Shown: positions 6,841-15,774, counted from the first letter of the stretch. The stretch: DNA of 16,806 nt from Hydrogenedens sp964549105 (GCA_964549105.1 CAZJTZ010000045.1:1-16806); one strand, 5' to 3'. Notes: generated from the letters alone by a model not told the origin. Translations and numbers: made by a program.

Positions 6841-8472
6841 CTATTTTTGCCCAGGATAGGCACTGTTTATCCGTTGAATAAGTTCGAGAGCCGCTTTGTG
6901 ATAAGAAGGGGCAACATCGGGTCCCCCGGAATTTTCTTCCCCATACTGGCTTTTTTCATATACAAAAGGAGGTTTAGTATCCCATTCCGATTTAGGAATA
7001 ATATAGCCTATTTCATCGTTGGCTAACCCAATAACAAAAGCCATTTTTGCTTCTTTTTCCATTTCTATACGGAGAGGTGGAGTTTCAACAGGTGCAGTTA
7101 GGTTAAAATCGTTTCCGGGAAGTGCTTCGATGTTTCCTTGAATGACTTCGGGATAAAGTTCGCCTGGAACAGTCGTAATGAATACTTTACCAATGCGGAC
7201 AGCATTAACTTCGCTTTTTGATTTGCCACCCCAAAAATATCCCTCATGGATAAGTCCTAACATAATTCCATATTTGAAGGGTCCTTGCATAGGTGCAAAG
7301 AAGGTTTTTGCTGCAACGGCAATAAGTGGATTTTCATTTTTCCACACATTAGGGCTGCGTAAGGCATTAGCGGCAACAATTGCAGTGTTATATCCGAGTG
7401 CTTCTGCCTTAGGGATAGAACTTTCTTCATATACAGTGGTTCCAGAGCGGTCAGGAACAGGGACTCTTAATTGAGTCATTAGACCACCTACCATACCCTG
7501 GAAGTAGAGGCACATTCCACCAAAGCCCTGAACGCCGTTCGGCTCTGGAACACCCTTTTCCATACCTTCACGGAAATAATGAAGGAAATCAGATGTAAGA
7601 TAGGGATTGTCGCTTCCTGCGGTTTCGGGGTGATTGCCCCAGGAGGCAAATGTTGCAATGGTCTCGTCTGTATTTGGTTTTGTAAAACGGAAAAGATACA
7701 TATTAAGGTCCATTACTTCTGGCTTCCGTGAATCGCGAATGAACCCTTCCGGTCCTACTTGCACCTGTGTGCAATACATATCGGCAGGTTGCAAATTATG
7801 AACAGCCTCTTCAATAGCTTCTTTTGTCATTTTTTGGATGAATTTCATGTGGTCTTCATTGTATCCAAAGATAGGAATATCCAGGCCTTTGATTCGCTTC
7901 CAAAAACTCCAGATTCGCATAGTGTCCGCTACTTCGTGGCAGTGAGAAGAGGAAAATAGAATGTGGTCCACTTTTAAACTGGGGTCTATGCTTTTTCGTA
8001 TGGTTATGAAGTCATTGTGATAAATGCCAATTGCATCAAAGGTTGCCATAACCAGAGTTACGCCGTTGTTTTTTAACGCAATTACACGAACCCATTGTGG
8101 GTCGTTTATACCTTTTGCAGGACGATTTGCATGAAAGCCAGCAATCCATATACCATCAAACCTGCCATTTTTATTTTTGTCAACATAGGTATCTACGCCG
8201 GGGTCAAATCTGCCGTTATTATTCACATCTTCCCATGAATCGTAAAGGTCAAGGATAGGGGTTATATCCCTTTTTGCAACTCCAACTTCAAGCGTGCCAG
8301 GCTTCGGCGAAGTAGCAGGGTCAGGGATTAAAAAATCGAGTGAATAATTTTGATATGGACCACGCATTCTGGAATAGAGCCAGAGAAAGAAGGCTACAAT
8401 AATAACAATGATTATAATAAGCGTCCATCGTAAAATGGGATGCCTTCCTAAAAAAGAGTCGGCAGAAAACAT
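6841..8472 (-). CDS. membrane-anchored neutral ceramidase-fold protein
   Basis: Predicted enzyme of the neutral/alkaline ceramidase superfamily, zinc amidases that split ceramide into sphingosine and fatty acid; many bacterial members have unknown substrates. One N-terminal helix (residues 16-33) should anchor the 543-residue protein with the catalytic part outside the cytoplasm. The domain begins as usual with EVGVAKRDITP at 62-72. Candidate zinc ligands lie in SSSHCHE (His177, His179), where the family has a His-x-His loop, and GNHPETAG (His281); LYFQGMVGG resembles the family's QG loop. Between the first strand and IAGFHANR are two calcium-loop-like repeats, DVNNNGRFD at 82-90 and DKNKNGRFD at 98-106. 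The C-terminal immunoglobulin-like domain of large ceramidases is not obvious. The start is supported by GAAGGA 8 bases upstream. Superfamily membership is fairly sure; ceramide as substrate is not. Confidence 0.8.
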   Translation of the reverse strand: MFSADSFLGRHPILRWTLIIIIVIIVAFFLWLYSRMRGPYQNYSLDFLIPDPATSPKPGTLEVGVAKRDITPILDLYDSWEDVNNNGRFDPGVDTYVDKNKNGRFDGIWIAGFHANRPAKGINDPQWVRVIALKNNGVTLVMATFDAIGIYHNDFITIRKSIDPSLKVDHILFSSSHCHEVADTMRIWSFWKRIKGLDIPIFGYNEDHMKFIQKMTKEAIEEAVHNLQPADMYCTQVQVGPEGFIRDSRKPEVMDLNMYLFRFTKPNTDETIATFASWGNHPETAGSDNPYLTSDFLHYFREGMEKGVPEPNGVQGFGGMCLYFQGMVGGLMTQLRVPVPDRSGTTVYEESSIPKAEALGYNTAIVAANALRSPNVWKNENPLIAVAAKTFFAPMQGPFKYGIMLGLIHEGYFWGGKSKSEVNAVRIGKVFITTVPGELYPEVIQGNIEALPGNDFNLTAPVETPPLRIEMEKEAKMAFVIGLANDEIGYIIPKSEWDTKPPFVYEKSQYGEENSGGPDVAPSYHKAALELIQRINSAYPGQK

Positions 8473-8628
8473 GATTATATTCCTTCATTTAGAGGTTATA
8501 GATAAGTGTTGTGTATAATTAATGTATATTTCATTAAAAATTATTCGTTTTGATTATAAGATAAATAACCCTTTTATTTCATTTTTTGAAAGTGAAAACA
8601 TTATTTTAATTTTTTGAGAGGTATGGAT
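8473..8628. promoter_or_regulatory. divergent intergenic region between ceramidase-fold and M16 genes
   Basis: This very AT-rich spacer must hold promoters for both divergent genes. On the minus strand TATAAT (plus-strand 8553-8558) is a candidate -10 for the ceramidase-fold gene without a good -35. On the plus strand TATAAT at 8514-8519 also lacks a -35. No hairpin, riboswitch or small gene could be recognised. For the protease, AGAGG at 8617-8621 is the ribosome site and selects the ATG at 8629. Confidence 0.35.
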
Positions 8629-11600
8629 ATGAATCTTAAACTATTTATTGTAGGAGTAATTATGACAATTATTGGCGTATGCGCTACGGGTTCCGTTTAT
8701 GGCTATCAACTTGTGTATAAACCTAAACCGGAAGACTCGATGCAGGTATATATTTATCGGTTGGACAATGGATTGACGGTATATTTAACAGAAAATCATG
8801 AGATACCTCGTTTTTACGCAGAGATAGCGGTGCGTGCAGGTAGTCAAAACGACCCACCCGAGACCACAGGATTAGCCCATTATTTTGAGCACTTGATGTT
8901 TAAGGGGTCTGAGAAATTGGGCACAATTGATTATCCTAAAGAGAAGGAATTGTTAGACAAAATAGAGGAGTTGTATGAGAAGTATCGCAAGACGACAGAT
9001 ACAGAAGAGCGGGAGAAAATCTATACGGAGATTGACCGAGTTTCGCAAGAAGCAAGTAAATATGCCGTGCCCAATGAGTTAGACCGGGTTTACAAGTCTT
9101 TAGGGGGCGATAAGATTAATGCCCATACTTGGGTTGATGAAACGGTGTATAAGGTGGAACTGCCGTCAGGGTGTCTGGAACATTGGGCAATGTTAGAGTC
9201 AGACCGATTTTCAGCACCAGTGTTCCGTCTTTTCCCTACGGAACTGGAAACGGTGTATGAAGAGAAAAACCGTTCTATGGATGACCGTGAGCGAGTTCTA
9301 CTTGAAACTGTCAACAAGGCTCTTTACCCTGACCATCCCTATGGAAACCAGACCGTATTAGGAGACCCAGAACATTTGAAAAATCCATCACTGCGAAATA
9401 TAAAGAATTTTTTTCAGAAATGGTATATTCCGGAAAATATGGCTATCAGTATTTCAGGGGATATAAATATACAAGAAACGATGGGGATTATTGAAAAATA
9501 TTTTTCAAATTTAAAAAAATCGGATAAGAAGGAAGTAGAGAATACCGATAGTAAAGAAGCAAAACAGGAAAAGAAAAGTCAGGAAGGCGAAGGAAACAAA
9601 ATTTGTTCACCTATTTCCTCGTATTGCTACGAACCCTTAAAAGATAGGGTTTTTGTTGAGATGGAATTTGAAGGGGAACCAGCAGTAATGCTTGCTTTCC
9701 GCACTGTGCCCAAGATTCATCCAGATTCCGATAAGTTGCTTTTGATGGACATGATATTAGATAACGCTGTGGCAGGTTTGATTAATCTTAATTTAAATCA
9801 GCAACAAAGAGTTCGGCGTGCCGGTGCTTTTGTTATGCAGATAAACGATTTGGGAATAGAATATCTGTTTGGAGTTCCCAAAGAAGGGCAAAGTCTGGAA
9901 GAGGTAGAGCAATTATTGGTAGAACAGGTGAAACTTCTTTATGAAGGGAAGTTTGAAGATTGGCTTTTGCCTGCGATTATTACCGATTTTAGAAAGATAC
10001 GAGAGCGTGGTCGTGAAACGAATGAAGGACGTGTTGGAGAATTGACAGAGGTCTTCATTGCTCATGAAGATTGGGAAAATTATTTGAAACGAATTGAACA
10101 TCTTGAAAAAATAACAAAGGCTGAAATCGTAGAGACAGCAAGGAAATACTTTTCTCAGGGCTATGTTGCTGGCTATCGAAAAGATGGTAAGAGAGAGATA
10201 AGGTATGTGCCAAAACCGAAATTGACACCTTTGACCATTGATAGCACAAAACTTTCTTTATTTGCACAGCAAATCTTGTCACTCCCAGAGGTTGAAAAAG
10301 AGCCCACATTTCTCAAAAAGGATGTGGACTATATGCACTTTAAATCGGAAGAAGGGCTAGATTTTTGGTTTTGTAAAAATCCATTGAATAAAATTTTTAG
10401 TTTCGAGATTCGTGTAGATGTTGGGTCTTATCATAATCCTAAAATCCCTATTGCCTTCCGACTGCTGGAAAAATCAGGAACACGACGATTCTCTCCAGAA
10501 GAACTTAAAAAGGAGTGGTATAAATTAGGGGCAGAATTTAATGTCCGCGCAGGCAGTAATGAATCGGCAATTTCCCTGTCAGGTTTTGATGATAGGTTCA
10601 AGGAAACAATGGATTTATTAATGGAAGTCGTATTCCACCCACAAGTAGAAAGCGGGGTTCTGGAAGAGTTGAAGCAGATTATCCTGGCTCAGCGAGCAGA
10701 CGCCAAAAAGGACCCAGGAGAGGTTATGAGGGCTTTAGTTCAGTTCAATAGATTAGATAAAAATTCCTATTATTTAAGAATGCTTCCGGAAGAACAAATC
10801 AAAGGACTTACAGTTGACGAATTACTGGATATAACAAAAAATTTATTTCGCTACAAACACCATATTCTCTATGCGGGCACATTGAATAATGGAGAATTAA
10901 AAACATTTTATGAAAATCATTTAAAAAGAGAATTAGTTGAAAATGGAGATACAAAGAAAACAAATGAAAACGAGGTAAAGATTGCGAATGCAAAACAAAT
11001 TAACTTAAAAGACCCCCCCAATTATGTATATGTAAAATCTCGTAAACCCGATTCGACCCAGTTGTATGTCTTAGATAAAGAGGTGATGCAAGCGAGTATT
11101 CAGATTGAATTTGGATTGGAAGAAGCGAAGATGGAGGAGCAGCCTGTTGTAGAAATTTTTAATGCCTACTTTGGCGGAGGTATGGCAGGGGTTGTATTTC
11201 AGGAACTTCGAGAAGCACGGGCATTAGCGTATGTGGCAGGGGCTCAGTATGTCGGGGGATACAGAAAGGGTGACGAAGACTTAATGGTTGGTATTGTTCA
11301 GACGCAGCCTGATAAACTCTATGATGCTCTGAATAGTTTTTTACAGTTGTTCGATAACCTGCCTATTTCTAAAGAGAGATTTAATTTTGCTAAAGAATAT
11401 GTTTTGAACGATTACCGAACGGACAAAGTGCCGTTCCGTGGCATACTGGGCCGTGTATACGGATGGTATCTCCATGATATTGAATATGATCCTCGCGAAC
11501 AATGGTATAAAGATTTGCAGAAAACGACTCTAAATGATTTAATAAACTTTCATAATAGCAAGATTAAGTCCAATGTTCGGTTGGTTAGTTTAATGCTACC

Positions 11601-11682
11601 GTTGAATCAGATAAGCATAGAGAATCTACAAAAATTTGGTGTCGTTAAAACCATAACTGTTGACGACATTTTTGTAAAATAG
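8629..11682 (+). CDS. exported M16 family zinc metalloprotease (insulinase/pitrilysin-like), two fused halves
   Basis: Predicted periplasmic or envelope zinc peptidase of 1017 residues. ATG 8629 is chosen because AGAGG lies 7 bases upstream; ATG 8623 and TTG 8614 are too close to or overlap it. A signal peptide is evident (MNLKLFIVGVIMTIIGVCA, with cleavage probably near the Gly-Tyr-Gln at 24-26). The first M16 half has the inverted zinc motif HYFEH at 84-88 within GLAHYFEHLMFKGS; the third ligand is a glutamate of the VYEEKN segment near 212. A charged, helix-forming insertion of about 50 residues follows the zinc motif (KELLDKIEELYEKYRK onward). A Lys/Glu-rich linker lies near residues 292-324. 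The second M16 half has FRLLE where HxxEH would be, so it is inactive and likely serves to enclose substrate. Bacterial relatives degrade peptides or process exported proteins; the substrate is unknown. Confidence 0.92.
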   Translation: MNLKLFIVGVIMTIIGVCATGSVYGYQLVYKPKPEDSMQVYIYRLDNGLTVYLTENHEIPRFYAEIAVRAGSQNDPPETTGLAHYFEHLMFKGSEKLGTIDYPKEKELLDKIEELYEKYRKTTDTEEREKIYTEIDRVSQEASKYAVPNELDRVYKSLGGDKINAHTWVDETVYKVELPSGCLEHWAMLESDRFSAPVFRLFPTELETVYEEKNRSMDDRERVLLETVNKALYPDHPYGNQTVLGDPEHLKNPSLRNIKNFFQKWYIPENMAISISGDINIQETMGIIEKYFSNLKKSDKKEVENTDSKEAKQEKKSQEGEGNKICSPISSYCYEPLKDRVFVEMEFEGEPAVMLAFRTVPKIHPDSDKLLLMDMILDNAVAGLINLNLNQQQRVRRAGAFVMQINDLGIEYLFGVPKEGQSLEEVEQLLVEQVKLLYEGKFEDWLLPAIITDFRKIRERGRETNEGRVGELTEVFIAHEDWENYLKRIEHLEKITKAEIVETARKYFSQGYVAGYRKDGKREIRYVPKPKLTPLTIDSTKLSLFAQQILSLPEVEKEPTFLKKDVDYMHFKSEEGLDFWFCKNPLNKIFSFEIRVDVGSYHNPKIPIAFRLLEKSGTRRFSPEELKKEWYKLGAEFNVRAGSNESAISLSGFDDRFKETMDLLMEVVFHPQVESGVLEELKQIILAQRADAKKDPGEVMRALVQFNRLDKNSYYLRMLPEEQIKGLTVDELLDITKNLFRYKHHILYAGTLNNGELKTFYENHLKRELVENGDTKKTNENEVKIANAKQINLKDPPNYVYVKSRKPDSTQLYVLDKEVMQASIQIEFGLEEAKMEEQPVVEIFNAYFGGGMAGVVFQELREARALAYVAGAQYVGGYRKGDEDLMVGIVQTQPDKLYDALNSFLQLFDNLPISKERFNFAKEYVLNDYRTDKVPFRGILGRVYGWYLHDIEYDPREQWYKDLQKTTLNDLINFHNSKIKSNVRLVSLMLPLNQISIENLQKFGVVKTITVDDIFVK

Positions 11683-11716
11683 ATTTTAATTTTATAGGGT
11701 TCTTCTATCAGGTTTT

Positions 11717-12694
11717 TTATTGGTTGGGTTTGATAATTTTTTGGACCTCAGGGTCATTGAGATTTTCAAGGGTAACGACGGTTACACCTGTATCAATTCG
11801 TTTTTCCACGGGCTTGCCTTGAATAGCGTCGTAGGCACCCTTTACTCCGAGATAACCCATATTGAATGGGTTCTGAACGATTAACGCCTGAATGACGCCT
11901 TCTTTTAGTGCCTGGATTTCTTCTTCCGCAGCGTCAAAGGCTACAACCCTGACCTGTCCTGCTTTCCCTTTGCTTTTGATTGCCTGTGAACATCCGACGG
12001 CACTGGATTCGTTAGCAGCAAAAATTCCTTTTATGTTTGGAAAAGAGGTAAGCATATCGTTAGTAACATCCATGGCTTTCGCTACATTGCTATCGCTGTA
12101 TAATATGGACACTAATTTTATTTTAGGATAAGCTGCAATTCCTTCCTTAAAACCTTTCTCTCGCATTTCAGATGTAGCAGCACCAGCCACGAAGGGGATA
12201 AGCCCGACTTCCCCCTCTTCACCTATGAGTTTTGCAAGGGTTTCGGCTGCAATTTTAGCACCGGCAATATTGTCCGTAGCCACAAAGGAAATAGGTTTAT
12301 CCGAATTAACTCCGGAGTCAATAGTAACTACAGGGATACCTTTATTTACCGCACTTTCGACGATTCCTATCAACGCATTTGCATCACTAGCAGCAAGCAC
12401 AATAGCAGAAACACCGCGATTAATCATATCCTGAACAATATTAATTTGTTGTTCCACTTCTGTTTCTTTTGCCGTTCCCTGCCATATAATTTTTACTCCC
12501 AATTCTTTGCCTGCTTGTTCTGCACCTGCTTTTACTGTTAGCCAGAATTGATGTGAGAACGATTTGGGAATGACGGCAATTTCAATAGCCTTTTTCTCAG
12601 GTTCTGTGGAGGTTGTATGAGAAGTTATTCCTGATTTTCCACATGAGATAAGGATAGTAGAAAGTGCAAACAAAATTAACATTTTCTTTATCAT
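11717..12694 (-). CDS. sugar-type ABC transporter substrate-binding lipoprotein (ribose-binding family)
   Basis: Predicted periplasmic binding protein of the RbsB-like Peripla_BP_4 family, 325 residues. It begins with a lipoprotein signal ending in LISC, so Cys18 should be lipidated. The mature part shows the two-lobed pattern: IAVIPKSFSHQFWLTVKAG at 39-57, NRGVSAIVLAASDANAL at 92-108, PVVTIDSGV at 121-129, a hinge and second lobe with IFAANESSAVG at 224-234, VVAFDAAEEE at 250-259 and QNPFNMGYLGV at 274-284. The ligand is probably a sugar or polyol but cannot be read from sequence. No ABC ATPase or permease is in the window, so it is an orphan here. The ribosome site GAGGAG precedes the ATG. 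It follows the GspB-like gene by 48 bases on the same strand and may share its transcript. It converges with the M16 gene. Confidence 0.9.
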   Translation of the reverse strand: MIKKMLILFALSTILISCGKSGITSHTTSTEPEKKAIEIAVIPKSFSHQFWLTVKAGAEQAGKELGVKIIWQGTAKETEVEQQINIVQDMINRGVSAIVLAASDANALIGIVESAVNKGIPVVTIDSGVNSDKPISFVATDNIAGAKIAAETLAKLIGEEGEVGLIPFVAGAATSEMREKGFKEGIAAYPKIKLVSILYSDSNVAKAMDVTNDMLTSFPNIKGIFAANESSAVGCSQAIKSKGKAGQVRVVAFDAAEEEIQALKEGVIQALIVQNPFNMGYLGVKGAYDAIQGKPVEKRIDTGVTVVTLENLNDPEVQKIIKPNQ

Positions 12695-12742
12695 ATTTGA
12701 ACTCCTCTTTGCTTTGAATTAGATTAATTGCTATGTTAAGAA

Positions 12743-13900
12743 TTACCGTGGCACATAATAGCGTTCACCACTGCCAACTACTTCAATTGCGATTCCATGA
12801 GTCTTTACATCTATGAGGCGAACGGAAGAGCCGGGTATCATTTCGCCCACATAAACTTTGGTAAGGTTAATAATCGCTAATCCATGTGGATTTTTAGGAC
12901 CTGCCTCACGCAGAACATTTAATTGCATGCTATCAAGTCCGAGTCGAACCCTGTCTGAAGTTTTTAATACAGGGAGTTTTGTCATATCCACCGATGTTTC
13001 AATCTCCATTTTAGGTGATGAAAGCGTTTGCTGAAATTGTTCAGGTTTTAATGAAGAAGGGGGTTCTAATTCTCTTGTAGTGATAGTAGGGATTTGTTGA
13101 GCACGCTCCTCTGTGGATGTTTCGGAAGAAGAAGTTGTATTGTTTGTGCTTTCTACTTGAGAAATTACATTGGAAGAAGCCGTCGTTGTTGTAGAAGATT
13201 TAATAGGAGGTTGGGGTGTCGTTTCTTCAAGCGGTAATGGAGATGTTTCTTTTTTTGCTTCCTCCGGAATAGGAGTTGATGTCTCTAATGGCGTATTCTT
13301 TGCAATCTGTAAAGCATGGTCTTCCACAGTCGTTTGTTTTTGTTCAGTAGGGCTGTTTGCTATCGGAGTTTCTTTTTTTGTTGGAGTTGATTGATGTGAA
13401 TCGGGTGTGGTTGGTGGTGAAGGAGAAACTATATTTTCTATTTTAATATTATTGGTTGTATTGGAGGAATTAGCAGGTGGAGGCGTTATAGACTCACTAC
13501 CTTCACTATCAGAGATGGCTTTTTCCCGGGGCTCTTCTGTAGGTTTATCTACTGGGGTGATAGCCGGTTCCTCTGTCTTTGCATCGGGAGCAGGCATCTC
13601 TGTAACAACAGTATTTTGAACATTTTTGGCAACTTGTGTTTTGACCACTAAAAAGGAAACAGATACCGAAATAATACTTAAAATAACAATAAGCAAAGCC
13701 AACCCAACAAGTAAAAATTTCGGCGTTAGAAAACGGGATGCTGTATCGTGAACAGGAATAGGGGTATCAGGCTTTGCTATTGTAGAAATGGAAAAAGACT
13801 CTGATAATTCTTGTTCTTCTTCCTCTTCTTTCTCGAGCAATTTTAACTGACGCTGCTTTTCCTCCTCGAGTTTTTTCAGTGCTTCGAGGATAGAACTCAT
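12743..13900 (-). CDS. GspB-like type II secretion accessory protein
   Basis: Predicted inner-membrane protein of 385 residues. The N-terminus MSSILEALKKLEEEKQRQ matches the characteristic opening of GspB/ExeB-type proteins (MSYILDALKKAE-like) and is followed by a charged cytoplasmic coiled stretch (EKEEEEEQ). One membrane helix covers about residues 62-86. A long Pro/Thr/Ser/Glu-rich, low-complexity region to about residue 300 probably spans the periplasm or wall. The C-terminal 65 residues (LREAGPKNPHGLAIINLTKV, ending GSGERYYVPR) resemble the T2SSB domain that ends GspB, which binds or helps assemble the secretin. In other bacteria GspB works with the ATPase GspA or the secretin GspD; neither is encoded here. 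The ribosome site GGAG lies 8 bases before the ATG. No other role is indicated by its neighbours. Confidence 0.7.
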   Translation of the reverse strand: MSSILEALKKLEEEKQRQLKLLEKEEEEEQELSESFSISTIAKPDTPIPVHDTASRFLTPKFLLVGLALLIVILSIISVSVSFLVVKTQVAKNVQNTVVTEMPAPDAKTEEPAITPVDKPTEEPREKAISDSEGSESITPPPANSSNTTNNIKIENIVSPSPPTTPDSHQSTPTKKETPIANSPTEQKQTTVEDHALQIAKNTPLETSTPIPEEAKKETSPLPLEETTPQPPIKSSTTTTASSNVISQVESTNNTTSSSETSTEERAQQIPTITTRELEPPSSLKPEQFQQTLSSPKMEIETSVDMTKLPVLKTSDRVRLGLDSMQLNVLREAGPKNPHGLAIINLTKVYVGEMIPGSSVRLIDVKTHGIAIEVVGSGERYYVPR

Positions 13901-14098
13901 AATATATTCTCCAATAATTTTATATATGTTATTATTTTACAAAAATAGAGAAAAAGAAAAAAAATGGAAATGCTTCATATTTCTTGGTATTGATTTTATA
14001 TTTTCCAATCCTTTAAACTAAGGTATATATTATACATTTAGACAGGTATGGGGAAAAACAAAATAATTTTTTGGGAAAATGGAGAGTTTTAAAAATAA
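13901..14098. promoter_or_regulatory. divergent intergenic region upstream of GspB-like gene and tgt
   Basis: This AT-rich spacer separates divergent genes. For tgt a candidate promoter is TTTCCA at 14002-14007, an 18-base spacer, and TATATT at 14026-14031. For the GspB-like gene a TAAAAT-like box occurs about 45 bases upstream on the minus strand without a good -35. No riboswitch was recognised; in particular I could not fold a preQ1-type structure here, although tgt is a queuosine gene. Confidence 0.35.
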
Positions 14099-15235
14099 AT
14101 GTTTTTTCAGATGGAACATAAAGATAAACATTGTGAAGCAAGGACAGGGAAAATATTTTTAGAACACGGTGTAGTAGAATTTCCTGTTTTTATGCCTGTA
14201 GGCACGCAAGCCTCTGTTAAGGCACTTACGCAAGAAGAATTGGAAGATATAGGCACAGATATTATTCTTTGCAATGCGTATCATCTTTATTTGCGTCCGG
14301 GTTTGGAGATTCTTTCCCTTGCAGGGGGTATTCATTCTTTTATGAGTTGGGACAAGCCCATTTTAACAGATTCCGGTGGCTTTCAATTGTTTAGTCTGGC
14401 TCATTTGAAAAAGGTAACAGACGAGGGTGTTATATTCCAGAGCCATATAGACGGTTCTCGACATCATATCACACCAGAGGAAATGATAAAATTCCAGATG
14501 GATATCGGTGCAGATATTATAATGAGTTTTGATGAATGCACGCCTTACCCTGTGTCTCATAAGGACGCTGAAAAATCAATGTGGAAGACAGTGGTCTGGG
14601 AGAAGAAAGGATTTAATTTCTGGAAAGAACGGCAAGAACAGACTTGTTCGCAACTTTTTGGAATTTTGCAAGGGAGCGTGTATGAGGATTTGCGTCAAAA
14701 ATGTGCAGAGGAACTATGTCAGATAGATTTCCCTGGCTATGCAATTGGAGGAGTTAGCGTAGGGGAGACCGATGAAGAACGATGGAGAATTATTGAGACT
14801 TCCGCAGCCTTGTTGCCTGCGGATAAACCACGATATTTGATGGGGGTCGGTGCTCCAGAAGATGTATTGTGGGCTATTCGCTGTGGTGTAGATATGTTTG
14901 ATTGTGTTATGCCAACCCGAAATGCGAGGAATGGCTGTATCTTCACTTCTCATGGAAAATTGAATATACGGAACGCCTGTTTCGTTCGAGATTTTAATCC
15001 GTTAGATGAAGAATGCGATTGCCCCGTATGCAAACGATACACGCGGGCATATTTAAGCCACCTTTATAGAGCAAAAGAGATACTTGCTTTCCGACTAAAT
15101 ACATTGCATAATGTTTATTTTATGTTAAAATTATTTCAGAAGGTTCGGCAAGCCATTTCCGAAGACCGATACCTTGATTTTTATCAAGACTTTATTTCCA
15201 AGTATAATATAAAGAAATTAGAGGTTGAGGGATAA
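14099..15235 (+). CDS. tgt: tRNA-guanine(34) transglycosylase
   Basis: Cytoplasmic enzyme that exchanges guanine-34 of GUN-anticodon tRNAs for preQ1, the key step of queuosine synthesis. It is complete at 378 residues, the normal bacterial length. Catalytic features are Asp91 in LTDSGGFQLFS (general acid/base), the nucleophile Asp268 in MFDCVMPTRNAR, and the substrate loop GGVSVGE at 217-223. Zinc is held by CDCPVC (Cys306, Cys308, Cys311) and His337. An in-frame stop immediately precedes the ATG, so the start is 14099 or the ATG at 14111; GGAGAG at 14081-14086 fits the first with a rather long spacer. It heads the tgt-yajC-secD cluster found in many bacteria. No other queuosine gene is in the window. 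Confidence 0.97.
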   Translation: MFFQMEHKDKHCEARTGKIFLEHGVVEFPVFMPVGTQASVKALTQEELEDIGTDIILCNAYHLYLRPGLEILSLAGGIHSFMSWDKPILTDSGGFQLFSLAHLKKVTDEGVIFQSHIDGSRHHITPEEMIKFQMDIGADIIMSFDECTPYPVSHKDAEKSMWKTVVWEKKGFNFWKERQEQTCSQLFGILQGSVYEDLRQKCAEELCQIDFPGYAIGGVSVGETDEERWRIIETSAALLPADKPRYLMGVGAPEDVLWAIRCGVDMFDCVMPTRNARNGCIFTSHGKLNIRNACFVRDFNPLDEECDCPVCKRYTRAYLSHLYRAKEILAFRLNTLHNVYFMLKLFQKVRQAISEDRYLDFYQDFISKYNIKKLEVEG

Positions 15236-15262
15236 GTAGGTTTTTTGTCTTAAAACTACTTA
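15233..15262 (+). other. hairpin overlapping the tgt stop codon
   Basis: Arms at 15233-15244 and 15252-15262 pair over 11 bases with one bulged G at 15239, around the 7-base loop TTGTCTT. The stop codon TAA lies in the left arm. No T-tract follows (the sequence continues AAATTTAAC), so it is not a standard terminator. It might set mRNA processing or stability between tgt and yajC. Confidence 0.4.
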
Positions 15263-15306
15263 AATTTAACCTTTACCTAATAAGAGACAAAGAAAGGGTA
15301 ATTTGA

Positions 15307-15696
15307 ATGTGGAGATTTCTTTTTGCACAAACAGAAGAAGCAGTTCCAGCAGAGACCGTCACATCTGCAGCACAGCAAGCGGCACAACAAACGACCACAT
15401 CTACGCCAAGTCCCTGGGGCAGCATGCTTCCCATGATATTGGCGTTTATAGCAATTATGTATTTTCTGATGATACGGCCTCAGCAGAAACGGGAAAAGGA
15501 ACGGCGTGAAATGTTAAATTCAGTAGCAAAAGGAGACAAGGTGATAACCACAGGAGGTATGTATGGAACCGTGGTTGATTTGTCTGATGAAAAAGTAACC
15601 CTCCGGGTAGACGATAAAGTAGAAGTTGATTTTGTTCGGGGCGCTGTGTCGCAAATTGTTTCAAAAGCAGATGGAGATGTGGCAAAGAAAAAGTAG
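15307..15696 (+). CDS. yajC: Sec translocase accessory subunit YajC
   Basis: Small inner-membrane partner of SecDF in Sec-dependent protein export, 129 residues. It has an N-terminal Ala/Gln/Thr-rich periplasmic stretch, one membrane helix at about 40-56 (MLPMILAFIAIMYFLMI), the signature RPQQKREKERREM directly after it, and the cytoplasmic SH3-like part GDKVITTGGMYGTVVDL. The N-terminal extension is longer than in E. coli YajC, as is common outside the proteobacteria. AAAGGG lies 8 bases before the ATG. It sits between tgt and secD, its classical place, and is presumably co-transcribed with them. Confidence 0.95.
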   Translation: MWRFLFAQTEEAVPAETVTSAAQQAAQQTTTSTPSPWGSMLPMILAFIAIMYFLMIRPQQKREKERREMLNSVAKGDKVITTGGMYGTVVDLSDEKVTLRVDDKVEVDFVRGAVSQIVSKADGDVAKKK

Positions 15697-15774
15697 ATTA
15701 TGAATAGTTTGATTGTTATTCGTAAAAATTAACATAACTTTATAGTATATAGACAAAGGAGCATAAAAGAACTT

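Noticed and set aside
13170..13619. Two plus-strand open frames rich in Val, Gly and Ser
   Set aside because: They are the complement of the Pro/Thr/Ser-rich low-complexity region of the GspB-like gene; neither has a ribosome site or a recognisable domain.
13901..14098. Possible preQ1 riboswitch ahead of tgt
   Set aside because: I could not find the compact GC stem plus A-rich tail near the ribosome site that this class needs.
15700..15732. Ten-codon open frame between yajC and secD
   Set aside because: Too short, no ribosome site and no sign of conservation; most likely untranslated spacer.
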